Assembly (NCBI GenBank): GCA_049999805.1
Contig: JBNGIO010006279.1
Location: 436,167 to 487,814, forward strand
From: Folioceros fuciformis
Lineage: Eukaryota > Anthocerotophyta > Anthocerotopsida > Anthocerotales
DNA: 51,648 nucleotides
Direction: 5' to 3'
Part shown: positions 21,581 to 32,800 of the stretch, piece by piece
How positions within the stretch are numbered: the first letter of the stretch is position 1
Layout: each line of letters begins with the position of its first letter
Translations under genes and position numbers: made by a program
The notes under the pieces: model-generated
Seen by the model: the letters and a program-made list of their open reading frames with translations, nothing else
The model's database searches: none
Told to the model about the DNA's origin: nothing

Positions 21581-22849
21581 CTGCACGACCTGCTCTAAAA
21601 ATGCCAAACTCACAGCCAGACAAAAGTTCCACTCAACGATCTCAGAGCTTGAAGTCCTAAGATTCTGCTGCAAATAACGAAGTTCACGGCCGGGCAGTAC
21701 GTCCTAACACCAACTCTTGCCTCACAGTGGGAACGCATAGTCACGAAGCCCGCACCCATGTGAAGGACAGTCCCTCTCTCCGTTCCTGACTGCCGAACCA
21801 GACATTTCCCCACCTCCTTCCATCGACTGCACACCTTCCATTCATACATCCGGTCACATCAAGAACAACAGCCGCTTGCCCTTGCACTGTGAAATCTCCC
21901 GGAACATCTCTCAAATTCAACAAAGACCTAGACGACCACTGCCACCCAGGAAATCGAGGTCGAACAAGATACAAGAATCGACGTCGTGGGGATCTGCTCC
22001 CAATTCCGAGCAGCAGATCAACAAAAGCTCTCTTCTTCTCGTCCACACGGTGACGTGGTTACACGAGCAATTCAAACTACCCACAAACACTGCCGGCATT
22101 CACCACGCACAAACAGCGGGCAACATTACACAAGCTCCAAATCCCATCAAGCGGTCCGCATTATTTGCTCAGTCCCCACCACATCCCACCACCCTCTGAG
22201 AAGCTTCCAACGCAAGAGCCGAGGAGTCACAGCACCGGTGTCCACTACCGATCATACCCAGCACCCAGGAGATTCATCAACATCCTGCTCGCCACAACCA
22301 GAGTGAGCCTCAGGTGCACCATGCAATCTTTCCCCGCCTCCGAACAAGGATGTGGAGGAAGGAGGGCAGACAGGACCAGAATTGGCCAGTAAACAGCACA
22401 GAGCTCGACCTTGCACTCTTTGTAGGGGCAGCTCCACACTCGTACTGTCGTGGAGCCAATTGACGTCCAGAAGACACGATTGACCCTCAAAGCAGCCGCC
22501 GAGCGCGATGGGGAGGCTGGCGCTTTATCCCAACGGTCTTCTTCTCTGCTCTACGGCTCCCTTAGAGATGCACTACGCGTTCCAGGAGCTTCGGCGTTAG
22601 TGTCGGACTGGACTTCCTTCTGCTGTTTTATCACACTTGACAAATTCGTTGGGTGGACAGTGTAATAACGCTTATTTTGAATAGAAACGACTAGGTCGTC
22701 TTGGTTAAGACCGGATAACTCTAGGGGTTCAAAGATTCCGGTTCGAATCCCGGGAACAGTAATTTGAGACCAGCATGTTGCCGGTCCGAATTACAGAGCC
22801 TGTGAACATGTCAGCGTAAAACCGAGCCGAGTGCGCGTGAAGTCTCTGT
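21581..22849. other. Intergenic region upstream of the myristoylated-protein gene
   Basis: It holds the presumed promoter and leader of the gene at 20590-21580 and the 3' flank of PPR gene B. Only weak open frames without family resemblance are present. A tRNA-like stretch near 22690-22770 is listed separately. Confidence 0.4.
22690..22770 (+). repeat. tRNA-like sequence, possible SINE head
   Basis: GTCTTGGTTAAGAC forms a D-arm-like hairpin and overlaps a polymerase III A box. GGTTCGAATCCC about 50 bases later is a perfect B box. The acceptor ends do not pair and the T stem has a mismatch. This is therefore not a working tRNA gene and more likely a tRNA-derived SINE or relic. Confidence 0.4.
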
Positions 22850-25800
22850 TCAACCAGACATAAGGCCTTTGTCTATGTGAAATCGAGTGAGTGCAGGGTC
22901 TCCTTTCATGGATAGGGAAGGCTTTCGTTGGAAGCCGAGATCCATGGATTCTTCTACACCCATGGTAGAAGTTCTGATGGTGATCTCCAATTTCAGGATT
23001 TCTAGGTAAGCTAATAGGTCTTGGTGCTGCGGATGCCTGCTGTCTCCTACCACAAACGTGTGCACCTCCTGCTCATGTTCGATCCAGCTCTGGCCAGGGC
23101 TCTTCCAGGCACCTGCTCTACGTCTCAGCTGGTCGATCTCCTGTGCGCTCTCCCACATGCCAGCCTCGGAGTAGATGTTAAACATTAGCAGATATGCTGA
23201 ACAGTGTTCTGGCTGTGTTTGGGACGCACGGTTGAACGCACGTCTTGCAAGCTCAACGTTGCCGTGTTTCTGGCACGCACTGAGGAGAGATAACCACATT
23301 GGTAAAGTGGGCTCCACTGGCATTTCTGCCAGCAGATGTTCTACCTTGCTGAAAAGGCCTGCACGAGCAAGGAGGTTGAGAAGACAACCGTAATGCTCGG
23401 TTGTGGGGGCAATGCCATGCTCGTTGGTCATGGATTCGAAGTAGTGCAGGCCTTCGTCCACCTTGCCAGCATGACTGCACGCAGCAAGGACGGAGAGAAA
23501 GGTGATGGAATCTGGAACGATCCCTGTCCTGCACATTTCTCTGTAGGTTTCCTTGCACCTCTCGTATTCACCTTGCTGGGCATAGCCTGTGATAAGCGCA
23601 CTCCAGGACCATAGATCTTTGTGGAGGAGGGAGTCGAAGAAGTTGTGCGCTTCCTCCATGCTTCCACACTTGCTGTATGCATCAATGAGAGCAGTTGCCA
23701 CGATGGGATGGCTTTCCAACCCATGCTTTAACACATCACGGTGAAGCTGAACGCAATTATTGAGGGCTCCTGTATTGCTGCACGCCTCCAGGACGCTCAA
23801 CAATGTGACGTGGTTAGGCGTTACGCTTTCTGCTTGCATCTGTGCATATAATTGTAAAGCCTTCTCTCCTTGACCCCGTTGTGCATGGGCTGTAAGTAGA
23901 GTATTCCATGATACCACATCCCGCTGGCGGGAGCTATGGAAAACATGGTCTGCATCCATGATGCTTCCGCACTTTGCATACATGCTAAGAAGTGCGTTGG
24001 TGAAAAATGTATCCCGAGCATAACCGTGAGAAGCCGCTCGAGCGTGCATACACTTCCCTTTTTGCAGTGAAGCCACTTTCATGCGTTGCCTGTCCACAAG
24101 AGCGTCCTGTTCCTTCTCAGCAAGGCAACCACATGCCTGGACCATGCTTGCAAACGTTCGCTGATTAGGACGGATACCTTCGGCTTGCATCTGCTTGAAC
24201 AGGTCCAACACCTTCCCCACCTGACCCTGCTGAGCGTATGCAGCCAGCATTGCATTCCAGGGCACCACATTTCGCTGGGGCACCCTCCCAAACAATTTTT
24301 CTGCATGGATGATGCTCCCGCACTTGCCATACAAAGTAACAAGACCGGTGCTTAAGAAAGTGTCAGTGTCATAACCCCTCTGAACAGCTTCCGCGTGGAT
24401 GACCTTGCCTATGTGCAACAATCTCACTCGCTTGAAATGGACATCCCGACGGTTCTCGAATTCCTTTTCTGCAAGGCTACAGCAGGCCTGGAGAACGCTA
24501 AGAAAAGTCCGACGATTGGGACTGACGCCCATCTTTTGCATTTCAACGTACAGGTCCAGGGCCCTCTCTCCCTGTTCCTGCTGAGAGTATCCAGAGAGCA
24601 TTGCATTCCATGAAACTATATCCCGCCGGGACAAATTGTCAAACACTTGTCGTGCATTACTCAGGCCCCCACACTTTGCATACATGGTAACAAGTGCATT
24701 ACAGATGAATGTATCCCCATGGTACCCACGTCTATGAACTTCAGTGTGTACAGCCTTGCCCTTCCGCAGTGACTCCACTTTGACCAAAATTCCATCTTCG
24801 AGGGCACTTTCTTCCAGTTCTGCTAGACAACCACAAGCTTGGAGCACACTAACAAAGGTCCGATCATTCGGAGTAAAGCCGTCCTTCAGCATTTGGCTGT
24901 AAAGCTGCCAAGCTTTGTCTCCTTGCTGTCGCTGAGCATGTCCAGCAATCATAGCATTCCAGGACACTGTATCGAGCTGTGCCAAGCCATCAAATACATG
25001 TTGTGCATCAGAAATGCTTCCACACTTTGCATACATATCAACCAGAGCCGTTCCCACAAACATATCAGCCTCGAATCCGTGTTTCACAATATCGACATGG
25101 ATATCCTTGCCCTTTTGCAGGTCCGCTAAGCTACTGCAAGCTTTAAGTAAGTTTACAAAAATGTACAAGTTGGGGTCAACAGCTTCTTCCCGCATTTGCT
25201 GATAGATCGTTAAAGCCTCCTGCCATTGTCCTGCCTTACTGTATCCACAGATGATTGCTGTCCAAGAGAACACAGAGCGAGAGGGCAGCATCTGAAACAT
25301 GTGAAGGCCATCCACAAGGCTACCACATTTGACAAGAGCGTCGACCATACATTCACCCAGATAGAGATTTGATTGTAGCCCATTCTTTACCAAATGAGAA
25401 TGCACTCCCTTTGCCTGAGCGACGTCTTTGTTCTTGATGCACGCCTGCAACAAGTTCTTATACACCTGCACGGAAGGCACACTACCTTCCAGGTCCATGC
25501 GGGCCAGGGCTTCCAACGGTTTCTCAACCTCCGCATGCTTACGATAAGTCTCCACATTAAGACCAGCACCCTGACAGCTCTGTACGCTACAGACAAGCAG
25601 TTCTTACTCCTCTCATCAATTTGCAATACGGAGCTCTCTTGATAAGTCATGTGCTAGGTTTGATCACACAGCACTGATGCTCTGCAAGCTTCGATGGGGG
25701 TTTAGTAGGTACTCACATCTTGGGTGCCTGGCTAGTAATCCCAGCAGTCAAGTCAGACGTAAAGCCATCTGGCCCCCTGACATGTTCGATTAATCTGCCT

Positions 25801-26060
25801 TGCGGAAATCCCAAGCGTCCAAACCTCCATGATTCGAAGGAGCGCACGTGTCGTCTCCTTTGCTTTGGCCTACGACCCAATGCATGCTGACACCCTTCTA
25901 GCCAGAAATTGCGAGGCTGGAGACTTGAGCTTGCCCACCATGTTTCCTGACTCTTAGCCATCTTCGATGAAATCCAGCAACTGCGTCCTCTCTCCCTGTT
26001 TCTGCATTTTCCCAGTGCAGACTCGTTCGAGATAATAACAGCCTCAGCAAGGCTCTCCAT
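22850..26060 (-). CDS. PLS-type PPR protein with E domains and a truncated DYW start (gene B)
   Basis: A long frame (25586-22850) carries the repeats. It has no ATG upstream before a stop. A small first exon (26060-25717, MESLAEAVIIS...) ending at GTGAGT joins it in phase over a 130-base intron with acceptor CTGTCTGTAG, giving 1026 residues. About seven P-L-S triplets are followed by E1, E2, a PG box (KSPGQSWIEHEQEVHTF) and VVGDSRHP. After that the sequence leaves the DYW family for a 50-residue tail, so the deaminase HSE and zinc ligands are missing. Three L motifs carry an extra 15-17 residues (LAELEESALEDG..., LAEKEFENRRDV..., LAEKEQDALVDR...). The protein probably binds organelle RNA and would need a partner in trans to edit. 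The first exon is a model; ATG within ARMDLEG is the alternative start. Confidence 0.85.
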
Positions 26061-26691
26061 GGAAATCTCCAAATCACGTGGAGCAGAGATGCACAAAGCC
26101 CCCCATGATATTAGCTGGGAAACGACCAAGGCAGTAGTAGACGTTAGCAATCGAGCTTTGGATTATCGGTTGCACAGATTCTACCATGTCTGAAGGGAAA
26201 CTGATCGCCGTGCGGAGAGATGGTGGTTAAACATGATTTCTGGTTCAGACATCGAGCTCAGCGCAGATGAGGCAAACTGGTTTTGTAAATTTGTCGAGCT
26301 TAAGTCAAGGCAAACTCTGTCCTCTGGAGGGATGGTGCCGGCGTCTATCCTCGGCAGGTCAGCAAGGCAAGCCTGCAGGTAGGCCCAGTAATTGTTTGCT
26401 TGCCCGCGGGCATGTATCTGGCCGCTTCTGAATCTGGCTTGTAGCTGCTAGAAAGCACATCCCGAATTCCTGCTTGTGTTTGGTTGTCGTAGAAGCAAGA
26501 GCAAGGAAGGGATTTCTGGTAACCGAAACTACGGACAGCCGGGTAAACAAGGTAACAGAATTCATGGATTGGTTGTGGCTACAAGCAACAACCAAGGTTT
26601 GATAAATCTTTGCGCATTGCAGCCAAACCTCAATGATCTGGATTTCGTGCACAGCAAAACCTGGGAGGCCATTGGGCGGGGCGAGGATGAA
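26061..26691. promoter_or_regulatory. Divergent promoter region between PPR genes B and C
   Basis: About 630 bases separate the two start codons, which face away from each other. Both promoters and leaders must lie here. I cannot point to individual elements. Confidence 0.45.
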
Positions 26692-29613
26692 ATGCCATCA
26701 GCAAAAACTGGATTTCAGCCTGGATTCCATTTTGGAGCTCACTGTCAGGGTTTTTCGGGTTCTAAGTACGTCCCTCTTCGAATGAGTCTGAACTGAAGCA
26801 ACGATCATGGCAGGGCACTAGCTTATTTCCCTGCGCCTTGATCTTGCAGGGTATTTCGCCATGGAGGGCCCTTGGAAATCGGAACACGGAGCAGACTCTG
26901 GGAAGAAGGGCAGCTCAGTGAGGATGTTGATGTTTTGGATGCCCTGGTGCATGGAGGATATCACATTCCTGCATCAGTTTGCTATCCTGTCCTCAAGGCG
27001 TGCATTGCAAAACAAGATCTCCCTGCTGGCCGGCGGGTTCATGCACTTGCTGTCAGATTGGGTTATGAGTCAAACACATTTTTGGCCAACCATATCATTC
27101 GCATGTATGGGTCTCACGGGGAGTTGCAAGAAGCCACTGCGGTGTTTTACAAACTTGCAGCACCAGACTCCTTCGTCTGGTCCTCCATCATTCTGGCACA
27201 TGCTAAATCTGGGCAACTTATACAGGCTCTTGAACTCTATCAGCAGATGCGGCAGTTGGATGTGACACCCGACAATTATGTGTTTGCTGCAGTGATCAAA
27301 GCATGTGCCAGCGCAGCGGACCTAGCATACGCAAAGCAGATCCATGCTGACGTTCTGCGTTGTGGGGTTGAATCAAATCTTTACGTTGCAAACTGTATGG
27401 TTGACATGTATGCCAAATGTGGGAGTTTAGAGCATGCCCGCCAAGTATTCGACAATATGCCAAGGCGGGATGTGGTTACTTGGACAGCCATGATGGCAGG
27501 GTACTCTCAGCAAGGACTTGGTTATGAAGCGCTTTCGCTGTATGAAGGTATGCAGGAGGAAGCTGTCACTCTGGCTAATGATGTCACATTTGTGTGCCTG
27601 CTGAAAGCGTGTGCAAGTACAGGAAATCTACGCAAGGGCCAGGAGCTGCATTCTCAGATCCAAGAAAGAGAACTCGGAGGAGATGTTGTTGTTGGCAATT
27701 GCCTGGTTCATATGTACGCAAAGTGTGGGAGCTGGGCAGATGCTCGCGAAGTGTTTGATGCACTCCCTAAAAGAGATGCGGTAACATGGACATCTATGAT
27801 TGCAGGATATGCTGAGCAGGGTCTCTGTCAAGAGGCCCTCGCTCTTTGGGCAAGGATGGAGCAGGAAGGCACCATGTTAGCTGACCCCGTCACATTTGTC
27901 TGCCTTTTGACCGCCTGCATCAGGGTTGGCGCTTTAAATGAGGGCAAGGAGCTCCACTCTCAGATTCGGGAAAGGGGGCTCGAGGCCGTCACGGTTGTTG
28001 GTAACAGCCTCGTGGACCTGTATGCAACTTGTGGCAGCTTAGAGGATGCACGCCAGGTTTTCGATGGATTGTCAAGACGAGATCTGGTGACATGGAATGT
28101 CATGATTGCAGGATATTCTCGGCACGGGTTTGCTCAAGAAGCTCTGCTTCTGTACGCAGAGATGCAACAAGAGGGTATCATCCAAGCTGATCATGTAACA
28201 TATGTTAGTCTCTTGAAAGCGTGTGCCAGGGTTGGAAACGTGGGTCAGGGGAAGGAATTACATGGTCAAATCCAGGAAAGAGGATTTGAAGCCCATGTGA
28301 TTGTAGGCAATGCACTGGTTGACATGTATGCGAAATGTAACAGCTTAGAGGATGCTCGTAGAGCCTTTGACAAAATGGCCTCAAGAGATATGGTGGCATG
28401 GACTACAATGATTGCAGCATATGCTCAACACGGGATAGGCCAAGAAGCACTTGCTCTCTATCAAAGTATGCAACAGGAGGGCGTGGCTCCAGTGGATCAA
28501 GTTACATTGGCATCCCTTCTCAAAGCGTGTGCCAGCATCGGAGCCCTGGGTCAGGGAAAGCAACTCCATTCGCAGGTTCAAGAACGAGGACTTGAAGGTG
28601 ATGTGGTTGTCGGCAGCAGCCTCGTGGACATGTATGCAAAATGTGGCAGCCTAGATGAAGCACATATGGTGTTCGATAGATTGCCAGCGAAAGATGTGGT
28701 GACATGGACCGCCCTCCTAAATGGGTACGCCCAGCACGGTTGTGGCCAGATGGCAATGAAGTTGTTTAGAGAGATGCAGCAGCAGGGAGTCAAACCAAGT
28801 GCTTCAACTTTCAGTTCTCTTCTGGTGGCCTGCAGCCATGAGGGCCTGGTGACTACCGGTCAATACTATTTCAGATCGATGATGGAAGACCATGGCATGG
28901 TTCCGAATGAGTATCATGTGTCTTGCATGGTTGATGTCCTTGCACGATCTGGCCACCTAGATGAGGCAGAAGATTTGATGCGGACCATGCCACCTGGGAA
29001 TGGCCTCGTTGTGGGCTGGACATCTCTACTCAGTGCCTGCAAGGCGTATGGCGACATCGACCTTGCAAGGCGTTGCTTCGACCATCTCATCAAAATAGAA
29101 CCTCAAATTGCAGCTCCATATGTGCTGTTGGCAGATATCTACGCTGGTGCTGGCAAGTGGGCGGATGCAGTCTCCATACAAGCCTTGAGAAAGTCAGCTG
29201 GTGCTTCCAAGAAGCCTGCCATGGCCTGGATCGAGGTGGACAACAAGGTTCACTCCTTTATTGTTGGGGAAAACAGGGCTGACATCTCATGCAAGTTAAG
29301 AAGTGTAAACCTGCGGGTAGCAGAGAAAGCAGGTTATATTCCGCACCCTGAGCTAACTATGAATCCACCATCAGATAAGGACGATGAAGCTGCCTTGTGT
29401 GGACACGCTGAGAAACTTGCGCTTGCATACGGTCTTCTCAATACTGCAAACGGCACAACTTTGGTGGTCACCAAAAACCTTCGAATGTGCAATGACTGCC
29501 ACAATGGCACCAAGGTGATGTCCAGGATTGAGAACCGAGAGATTATAGTTAGAGATACCCATCGTGTTCACCATTTTGTGAATGGTTTTTGCACATGTGG
29601 TGATCGCCATTAG
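26692..29613 (+). CDS. PLS-type PPR protein with DYW:KP domain ending DRH (gene C)
   Basis: The repeat frame has no ATG near its start (the open frame begins at a TTG). A short exon, 26692-26765 (MPSAKTGFQPG...), joins in phase at 26850 across an 84-base GTACGT...TTGCAG intron, giving 945 residues. Seven P-L-S triplets (21 motifs) precede E1 and E2. The terminal domain begins SKKPAMAWIEV, lacks GDxxHP (GENRADIS instead), keeps the deaminase CGHAEKLALAYG and MCNDCH, and ends CTCGDRH. This is the standard form of DYW:KP. It is a candidate U-to-C editing factor in an organelle. The first triplet aligns with genes A and D, but no PDF-like block is found upstream. Gene D starts 219 bases after the stop codon. 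Confidence 0.9.
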
Positions 29614-29832
29614 CAAGAAGGGGTTCTGTATGTTCCCACACTCCTACTCTCGAATCCCTGGACCTCACCAATCTCTGAATACATGTGTAATAGAAGCATG
29701 GAACAAAGAAAAGGCTACTGCACGATTGCTCGCCAGTTGTCGCATATTTGCATTGAGCCTCATTTTGGTTTGGGTAAATGGGTCCAGGAGGCTTGATTCC
29801 CCGCATACCTCCAGCACACAGTTCCGTGAAGC

Positions 29833-32800
29833 ATGCTGGGTTGGAGGGGTGCACTTCATTCTCGCAGAGGGAAGCAAGGTCTGTTGTGGCAACAGCTGTC
29901 CTGGATTCAACAAAGAAAATTCTTCGGGAACGGCGAAGCTCCCAAGGCCAGGAGCGATGCAACGAGCTCAGTTGGTACTCCAAGGAACCGTTTGGTCGCA
30001 AGCAGGTCTTCCAGCGATGGTGCGCGGGAGGAGCTCCTGTGGCGACAGTTTTTTTTGAACCATACACTTTGGTGGGACAACAGGCAACACAACAAGGAGT
30101 CCGGCTCTCCTCACTTCCGACACAAGGAGTCCAGCCACGTTCTGTGGCTCAAGAGCTTGCACAAGCCACCTTGGGTGGATAGGCAGCTGGCTGCTCTAGA
30201 TAAGCGGTCGGGTCGTGGTGCTAATTCATCTAAACTGAGATTGCTGGGTATTCCTGGCCCTCGCAGCAGAGCAGGATACGGAATTGGTGAAACCTTAATA
30301 ACTCTATGTCAACGGGGGGAGCTTAGGGAGGCAGTGGAGGCTTTGGAGGATCTGGAGCAGACAGGGTCTCGTATTCCTAGGTCTCTTCTTTCTGCTGTGC
30401 TCAGAAGATGTGGGATGCAGAAGGACCTGGGGCTAGGTCGCAGAATTCATGTTCTCGTCAAGACGGGATACAAGACAGACACATTCCTTTGCAACCACAT
30501 CATGCGAATGTATGCCTCTCATGGCAGGCTGCAAGAGGTGATGGCTGTGTTCACCGAGGTGGATGAACCAGATGCTTTCATGTGGTCTTCCATAATCTCT
30601 GCACATGTCCAGCACGGGCAAGCTAAGCAGGCTGTACGGCTTTATCGTCGGATGCGGAGGTCTGATGTGAACCCAGATGGACATGTGTTTGTAGCAGCCT
30701 TACAGGCTTGTGCGAGGGTGGGCGACCTGAAAGCTGGGCAGCAGGTACATTCTGATTTGTTGGCCAGTGAGATTGAGCCTCACTTGGTCGTGTATAATTG
30801 CTTAATTGACATGTATGCAAAGTGTGGCAGCTTGGAGGATGCTCAAAGAGTGTTCGATGGCCTCTCTGATAAGGATGTCGTCACGTGGAATGCTATCATA
30901 GCAGGGTATTCTCAGCAGGGCAAGGGGCGGGAAGCACTACGGCTTTACCGTGCTATGAACCAAGGGGGTATCGCTGAACCTGATTCTGTGACATTCGTGT
31001 GCCTTCTGCGAGCATGTGCAAGCGTGGGTGTCCCAGCGATTGAGAAGGGACAGTGGCTCCATCGACAGATCGAAGCACGAGGACTTAAGGCTGATGTGGT
31101 TGTAGGTTGCAGTCTGGTAAACATGTATGCAAAGTGTGGCAGTCTAGAGGATGCTCAGTTTGTGTTTGACGGTCTTCCTCGGAAGGATGTGGTGACGTGG
31201 AATGCCTTGATAGCGGGATATTCACATCAGGGCAAAGGGCAGGAAGCACTTCGCCTGTACAGTGCAATGCAGGCAGAAGGCATCATCTCACCTGATGCTG
31301 CCACTTTTGCTTGTCTACTGCAGGCATGTGCAAGTATTGGCATCCCGGCTATGGAGAAGGGCAGGAAACTTCACAGACAGATTGAAGGAAGAGGACTTCA
31401 AGGTGATGTGGTTGTGGGTTGCAGCCTAGTAAACATGTATGCAAAATGCGGCAGCTTAGAGGAAGCTCGCAGCGTGTTTGACAGGCTTCCCAAAAAAACT
31501 GTGGTGACATGGAATGCCATGATAGCAGGTTATTCTCAGCATGGGAAAGGCCAGGAAGCTCTTCATCTTTACAATGCTTTGAAGGAAGGAGGCGTCATGT
31601 GTCCTGACGCAGTGACATTTCTGTGCCTCCTGCAGGCATGTGCAACTATAGGGATCCCGGCTTTGGAGATGGGAAAGGAGCTTCATAGACTAATTGAGGA
31701 ACAAGGACTTCGAGATGACGTGCTGTTGGCCAACAATTTAATAAATATGTATGGAAAGTGTGGCAGCCTAAAGGATGCTCGTAAGGTGTTTGACAGTCTT
31801 CCTCAAAAAGACTCTGTTTCATTTGTGTTCCTCCTGCAGGCGTGTGCAATCTTGGGTGCATCAGCTCTGGACATGGGCAAGCAGCTTCATGTGCAGATTG
31901 GAGAACAAGGACTGCAGAGCGATTTGGTTGTAGGCTGCAGCCTGGTAAACATGTATACAAAGTGTGGCAGCCTACAGGAAGCCCAGAGCGTGTTTGACAG
32001 GCTTTGTAAAAAAGATGTGGTGACCTGGACTGCTCTGATAGCAGGATACTGCCAGCAGGGCAAGGGTGAAGAAGCCCTTCGCCTTTACAGTGCTATGCAA
32101 GAAGAAGGTCTCACTTCTCCTGATTCTGTGATATTTGCGTGCCTTCTTCAGGCATGTGCAAGTGTGGGTAACTTGGCTATGGAGAAGGGAAAGCAGCTCC
32201 ATAGACAGGTTGAAGAGCGAGGACTTGAAGCTGACTTGACTGTAGCCAACAGTTTGATAACCATGTATGCAAAGTGTGGCAGCCTTGAGCATGCTCAAAG
32301 CGTGTTTGACAAGCTTCCTCATAAAGCTTCTGAGACATTTGTGTGCTTCCTGCAGGCATGTGCAAGTGTGGGTAACCTCGCTCTGGAGAATGGGAAGCAG
32401 CTCCATGCACAAATTGTGGAACAAGGACTACAAGATGACGTGGTTGTGGGCTGTAGCCTTGTAAACATGTATGCCAGGTGTGGCAGCCTACTCCATGCAC
32501 AGACCGTGTTTGACAGGCTTCCTCAAAAGGATGTTGTGACTTGGACTGCACTGATAGCAGGATATTCCCAGCAGGGTATGGGTCAGAAAGCCCTACATCT
32601 ATACACCGCTATGCAACACGAAGGCATCGCTGCACCTGACTCCGTCACATTTGTGTGCCTCCTACAGGCATGTGCAAATGTGGCAGCTTTGCACATGGGG
32701 AGGCGGCTGCATGCACAAATTGAAGAAGAGGGGCTTGAAGCTGATGCGTTTGTGGCCGTCACTTTGATAAACATGTATGCCAAGTCAGGGAGCATGGAAG

